A stretch of 64,000 nt of DNA, taken from the NCBI GenBank assembly GCA_021442155.1, contig CM038215.1, forward strand, positions 9,076,976 through 9,140,975, given 5' to 3'. Source of the stretch: Cymbidium sinense (Eukaryota; Streptophyta; Magnoliopsida; Asparagales; Orchidaceae). The position numbers and the translations under genes are program-made. This document shows positions 58,801-64,000 of this stretch, in pieces (the first letter of the stretch is position 1; each line of letters starts with the position of its first letter). The notes below the pieces were generated by a model, which did no database searches, was not told the DNA's origin, and saw nothing but the letters and a program-made list of their open reading frames with translations.

Positions 58801-59010
58801 CAAAAACCCTAAACCCTAATCTAAAACATAAACCCTAAACTAAGAACATAAACCTTAAACCCTAAACTCTAAAAATCCTAAACTGTAAATCCTAAACCCT
58901 AAATCTTAAACCCTAAATCCTAAAACCCTAAACCCTAAACCCTAAAACCTAAACCCTAAACCCTAAACCCTAAACCATAAACCCTAAACCCTAATAATAT
59001 TAAAAAATTA
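58801..59010. repeat. CCCTAAA-type interstitial telomeric repeat
   Basis: One of the better-kept telomere-type stretches (58920-58990 has several perfect CCCTAAA units), ending in AATAATATTAAAAAATTAAAG just before LINE D. Confidence 0.9.
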
Positions 59011-59199
59011 AAGGGAAAATATGCCACCACTCGAGCCCTTTCCTTGTGTTCTAGCAATTTTCCTTTCCCGCTCTCATTTTTGGCTTTCTAGATGCTGCTT
59101 GTTAGCTTTCTTAAGTGATTCTCAATGGATTCCTTCTATCGATGGTGGCCAGTTTTTTCACCTTGGAACTTATTTTGACATGCGTGGTTATGTGCTCGA

Positions 59200-60490
59200 T
59201 CGATTATGGAAAACATTGCTAAGCCTCTTGAATTCACTTTGGTTGGAAAGTTTACTCTTCATAGGTCTAATCTAGAAAACATTCACTCTTTCTTTTATAG
59301 TCTGAAACTTTCAGGTGCTTTTATGATTGGTTTAATTGATCCCCGCCACATTTTGATTCAGTTTATGAATGATTTGGATTACTCTCAAGTTTTCTCTCAT
59401 CATTCTTATTTTTTTTAAAATTGCCAAATGTGGTTGCTGAAATGGACTCCACTATTTCATATTAAGGAAGAATCCCCAATTATTTCAATTTGGATTTCTC
59501 TCCATAATATGCAAATTCATTTCAGGAACTATGAATTCCTTTTTTATGGGAGCCTTATTTGGTCGGCCATTTCAAATTGATCAAGTAACAGCTACAAAAT
59601 CTCATCATTCAATGGCTAGAATCCTTGTTGAATTGGACATTACCAAGAAACACCCCAAAGAAATCTAGTTGGTATCTAAAAATTATGGTTATATGCAAAG
59701 AATTGAATTTGAAAATTTCCTTATCTTTTGTTCTCACTGCAAAATCCATGGGCCGATAATTACGAATGTTTCATTCTTCATCCTCACCTAAAAGAAAATC
59801 CATTAAGAAACTTCTATTCTAACCTAAAGGACCATTGTTAAATATCAAAAAACTACTTTGAAAAAAAGGATTCTTTAAATGTTCCTAATAAGGGTTGATT
59901 TACCTTTCTTACGAATAATTGAAGGCTTCTAATGTGAACAATAATAGCTTTTCTAAACTTTTGAATGATGATTCTATTTCCTTCAATTTGATCCTTGCAT
60001 CGTTGCTAGCTTTGATATATGAAAATGAAGCTTTAATGGAGAACAGAAATGAGGAATTTAATATTACACATCATTCTAATTCGATGTAGAATATGGCTTT
60101 AATACCTCATGATAATCAAGTTGATAAACCTGATTCCATATTCAAAATTTAGGATGATTTAACTTCTCAAAAAATTTGCTTTTATCCAATAATTTGGCTA
60201 ATGATGAGGAAGGCCTTGGTGTTCCCATTTTCCTTCTTAATAAATCAATTTTTGCTCCCTCCCTTGCTATTCTCGAAGCTCATTTGTCTTTAATAAATTC
60301 TAGTGTCTTGGAAGAAGGAGAATTCACTTCTCATCAAGAGATTTCTCCTAAATCTATGACTAATGTTGCTAAATCCTTTTCGGATGATGATTCAAAGGGC
60401 AAAGAAAATGGCTTCCAAACTTTCTATTCAAAAAAAGATACAAATTGTTAAACATTTTCCTCCCAAATTACTAAGAAACACTAGAGATTT
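59200..60490 (+). pseudogene. LINE D ORF1: DUF4283 and zinc knuckle
   Basis: The first half of DUF4283 is well kept at 59206-59418: MENIAKPLEFTLVGKFTLHR, KLSGAFMIGLIDPRHILIQF, DYSQVFSHHSYFF; then a stop and frame changes through WTPLFHIKEESPIISIWIS and QIDQVTATKSHHSMARILVE. The N-terminal MDPTRAS block seen in LINES A and E is missing. The knuckle near 59725-59770 reads CSHCKIHG, then a one-base deletion, then DNYEC. The acidic linker (60176-60451, NNLANDEEGLGVP) and Lys-rich tail (SIQKKIQIVKHFPPKLLRNT) follow. Confidence 0.85.
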
Positions 60491-60542
60491 GCGGCCTCCC
60501 TCTTCTCTTAACTTTTACTCCCCCACCCCTTTTCTTTTCTTT

Positions 60543-63500
60543 ATGTTTAATTTTTTAGTTTGGAATGTTAGAGGGATTGGTACCCTATCTATTCATAACT
60601 GTATTAGAAATCTTTGTCATATCCATAATATTTATTTACTTATTATTCTTGAGCAGCTTATTCATGCTAATAAAATTAACCATGTTGCTAGAATGATCGA
60701 TTTCAATAAAATTTTCTCTAACATTAGTAATAAGATTTGGTGTTTTTGGAATAACTTTGTAGATGTTTCTATTCTTGATGATTTATATCAAGTTGTCAAT
60801 GCTCAAATCTCTTATGGTGATTATTGTGTTTTGGGCTCTTTTGTTTATGCATCTTGTAATAGATCTGGTAGAAATCTTCTTTGTGATAACTTGACTAATT
60901 TTGCCACCTCTGTCAATAAACCTTGGTTTGTTGTTGGTGATTTCAACAATATTGTGTTTTCTTCTAAACGAAGTGATGGTTGCTCTCCTAATATTTATTC
61001 CATGGAAAAATTTTTCAATATGATTCTTGATTGTAATTTGATTAATATTTGTTTTAAGGGTTCTAATTATACTTGGCAAAACTCTAGACTTTGGCAAAGG
61101 TTGGACTGGATTATTTTTAATACTCATTGGATTGCTCAATGGCTATTATACATTGATCATTGAAGTAGAACCTTATCATCATGCTCTTTTTTGGTTTCTA
61201 TTAAAGATAATTCTAATAGATTAAAAAGTTTCTCTCCTTTTAGATTTCAAAACATGTGGATTTAGCATATTGCTTTTTTTTAATGTTGTGGCAAACAATT
61301 GGAAAAGTCCTTTACATCCTGATAATTCTATTATGGGGATGAATAGACTGTAGTTTAAGCTTAAAAGACTTAAACAAAAAGTATGGTTGGTGGAATAAGT
61401 ATTGTTTTAAAAATGTTTGTGCTAATATTAAATATATGAAAAAATTGGTTTGTGATCTTGAAGTCTCTATTATGTCTAATCCTTATAAGATTAAGGACTT
61501 GACTGGGTGAAGCATAAGCTTGTTAATTTTAAAAATATGGAAGAGACTTATTGGCCCAAAAAGCTGCTAGTAAACACATTAGGATGGTGATAGAATACTA
61601 GCTATTTCCATGCTTTAGTCAATAAAAGAGAGCCTTAAATAATATTCAAAAATTAAAGATGACAATGGAGAATGGATTAGAGAATAATGATATTAAGGAT
61701 TAATCATTAATTACTTTAGAAAAATGCTTAATAAGAGTTTCTCTTATGAAGTATTTCTAAATCGCACTTAACTCTACTATTATTACTAATGATGATAATA
61801 ATTTTCTTACTATTATGCCTAATGAAGATGAAAATTTTAAAGTTCTTAATAGCATGAACATAGATTATGTTGTAGTGAGGGTTTCACAATAATTTTTCTA
61901 AAAATGTTGGTTTGTTATTAAAAATGATCTGATTAAGGCTATGGTTAATTTATTTAATGGTAATCCCTTTCCTAGATATTTTCTAGCACCTCTATTGTTC
62001 TCATACCTAAGAAAGATAACTCGGACTATTGGAGTGAGCATAGACCTATTAGTCTTTGCGCCTTCTTCAATAAGTTGATTTCCAAAATTCTTGCTTGCTT
62101 AGTCCTTTACTTTATAAGATTATCTCTCAACCAAACTCATTTTGTTAGAGGTAGATCTATTTTTATAACATTTTACTTGCCAAGAATTAATTCATGATTT
62201 AGATGCTAAGACTAGAGGTGGAAACATTCTTTTCAAATTAGATTTTACCAAAGCTTTTGATAATTTCTCTTGGGATTTCCTTTTCCATATTCTGAATTTT
62301 TTTTTGGGTTTTTTTTCTAAATTTATTTTTTCTTATTAAAATTTGTATTAATAATGCCTAGTTCTCTATTTTCTTAATGTGGAAGCTTTAGGCTTCTTTC
62401 CTTCTTCCCATGGCTTAAGATAAGGGGATCCTTTATCTCCTGATTTATTTGTTATTATTGTTTAGTAGTTATCTAGGAGCATCAATGAGTTATTCTTAAA
62501 TAATCATAGTATGTACTACAAAACTTTTGGTGGTCTTCCTATTTCCCACTTAAGCTTTGCAGATGATTTTATTATTTTTTGCAATGCCTTTATTCATCAT
62601 ATAAAGAACCTCAAGATTTTTTTTAAATAAATTTGGTAAAGAAACTGGTCTTTCTATCAATGATAACAAAAGCTATTTTATTACTTTTTCAATTATCTCA
62701 ATAATAAAACCAAAAAAATCTTGCATATCACTAATTTTAAACATTAACACTTACATCTTAAGTACTTGGGTGCTCCTTTTTTTAAAGGTCCAAAATGATC
62801 CCACCTTTTTGATCAGTTAATTCAACAAATTTTAAATAAAATTTATGTTTGGAATTCCATTTACTTTCCTTTGGTGGCTTACTATCTTAAAAGCACTCTC
62901 AATTCAATGCCTCTTTATTTGATTCAAACTATTATTCCCACTAATTATACTCTTATCAGAATTGATCGCTTGCTTAATAAATTTCTTTGGTGGTCCAAAA
63001 ATTCTATTAAGAGAATGCTTTGGACTTCCTGGCATAAATGCTATAGTCCTTTGGGTGAAGGTGGTCTTTGTCACAAACCTATTCATGAAGCTATCACTGC
63101 CTTCTCTCATAAGCTCTGGTGGAATTTTAGAAAGAATGATAGCCATTGGGCTAATTTTATGATGGAAAAATATTGCCAAGGTAAACACCCTCTTACCTGT
63201 GCTTATAAAGTTGGTGACTCTTCGGTTTGGAAAAGGATTTGCTCCATTAAATGGGTTGTTGAATCCTTAATATCTTGGGGTATTCATTCGGGTTCTTCTT
63301 TCTTTTGGCAAGACAATTGGGTTGGCAATGGCTATATTGACTCCCTTTTATCTACACACTCTACTATCAAAGTTAACTATTTTTGGCTTAATAATAATTG
63401 GAATGAAAAAAAAAAAACTTGAGAATGACATTCTATTTCTTTTTTGACAAGTTTTTACATCTATCTTTCTAATAAATGGATCAAATTCTTTTCAAGCTCT

Positions 63501-64000
63501 CTTACAATGGTGATTTCGTTCTTAAAGAGGTTTGGAATTTTATTACAACACCTCTAATGTTTTCATTAAACTTTGGAACAATATCATTCCATTTCTTATT
63601 CTATTTTAGCTTGGAGGATTTTGAATAACTTCATCCTATTGATTCCTTTCTAGCTTAAAGGGTTTTATTTACCTCTAAGTGCTATTATTGCTTTCATATT
63701 GAAAATGTTAATCATGTTTTTATTAATGGTGCTATTACTTCCAAACTTTGGATATGGTATGATAATTTATTTAACACTAACTATTTTAATAGCTCTCTTT
63801 CCTTATATCAACTTCTTGAAATTTGTTTCCATAAAACTGTGAAAGGTCATATGAAAGTTTTAATTGATATTACCCTTATTTGGTTCATTTGGATGGATAG
63901 AAATTATGCTAAGCATCGTGGTAACCCTATGAACCATAAAAGGTTCCTTGCTAGAACTAAATAAGAAATTCATGCTTTGTTTAATGTAAATTTAATTAGT
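60543..64000 (+). pseudogene. LINE D ORF2: endonuclease and reverse transcriptase (partial)
   Basis: The ATG at 60543 gives MFNFLVWNVRGIGTLSIHNC, the only copy here that keeps the WNVRG tryptophan. The frame is open to 61163 and covers most of the endonuclease: KPWFVVGDFNNIVFSSKRSD, SNYTWQNSRLWQRLDWIIFN. It then breaks; the SDH motif is reduced to SSCSF-like in the next frame. RT pieces: RPISLCAFFNKLISKIL near 62044, KLDFTKAFDNFSWDFLFHIL near 62240 with catalytic Asp kept, LR*GDPLSPDLFVIIV near 62416, HLSFADDFIIFCNAFIHHIK near 62547 with FADD kept. An open frame at 62871-63422 covers the thumb-to-zf-RVT segment (WWNFRKNDSHWANFMMEKYC). Frameshifts are frequent between 61380 and 62460. Confidence 0.9.

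Larger units (their letters stand above)
59011..64000 (+). mobile_element. LINE D: L1-type element, runs off the window
   Basis: Starts at the same 5' position as LINE E (CACTCGAGCCCTTTCCTTG) and contains ORF1 with DUF4283 and knuckle, an intact-looking endonuclease frame, RT and the zf-RVT-like region, ending within that region at 64000. RNase H and the 3'UTR must lie beyond. It has many one-base deletions compared with the matching parts of LINEs C and E, mostly in short homopolymers (for example GAATACTAGCTATTTCC near 61590). Confidence 0.9.

Noticed and set aside
1..64000. CRISPR array or bacterial defence island
   Set aside because: The repeats are plant telomere-type heptamers without constant spacers, and all coding remnants are plant or LINE proteins.

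Overview
This is nuclear DNA from a land plant. Every telomere-like array carries the Arabidopsis-type heptamer, always as CCCTAAA on the + strand. The mobile elements are plant L1-type LINEs with a DUF4283/zinc-knuckle ORF1. The recognisable gene fragments are plant genes: a glycine-rich RNA-binding protein, ribosomal protein P0, peptide deformylase 1A and a GH79 heparanase-like protein. I see no intact host gene, tRNA, rRNA, CRISPR array or bacterial-style operon. The species cannot be named from the sequence. The window reads as interstitial-telomeric or subtelomeric/pericentromeric heterochromatin made of degenerate satellite and nested, dead retroelements.

Layout. 1-5310: degenerate telomere-derived array, ending in about 2.4 kb of TAA-rich satellite. 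5311-8876: LINE A (ORF1 plus 3'UTR, no ORF2), split by a small RTE-type LINE remnant with a 15-bp target-site duplication. 8877-17624: array with a P0 fragment and two GRP fragments. 17625-31235: LINE E, split by a complete-looking antisense LINE B (19739-28564) flanked by a perfect 18-bp target-site duplication; E ends abruptly in telomere repeats. 31236-37145: array with two GRP fragments. 37146-51787: LINE C, split by a 7.3-kb insertion (38969-46310) that carries a chimeric pseudogene, peptide deformylase 1A interrupted by a 234-bp piece of GH79 heparanase. 51788-59010: array with four GRP fragments. 59011-64000: LINE D, running off the window.

The array is not random decay. One order of parts recurs: an A-rich zone (AAATAAA mixed with CCTAAA), a short boundary motif close to GGTTTACTTAATTTAAAA, an optional GC-rich zone (CCCTGGGCC words), CCCTAAA-like repeats, then a 3'-terminal piece of a glycine-rich RNA-binding protein gene ending in an A run, then CCCTAAA repeats again. 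All nine GRP pieces have the same orientation and each follows a boundary motif within about 230-750 bp. Most begin at the same point in the gene, which points to amplification of one composite unit rather than nine separate retrocopies.

The four LINEs inserted directly in the array (A, E, C, D) all lie on the + strand. This fits priming from nicks on the T-rich strand (TTTAGGG/TTTATTT). Every LINE is dead: DUF4283, CCHC knuckle, endonuclease, reverse transcriptase and RNase H are recognisable, but split by stops and frameshifts. The GC-rich and A-rich zones could be real divergence, but CCCTGG-for-CCCTAA is also a known nanopore base-calling error, so their reality should be tested before they are interpreted.
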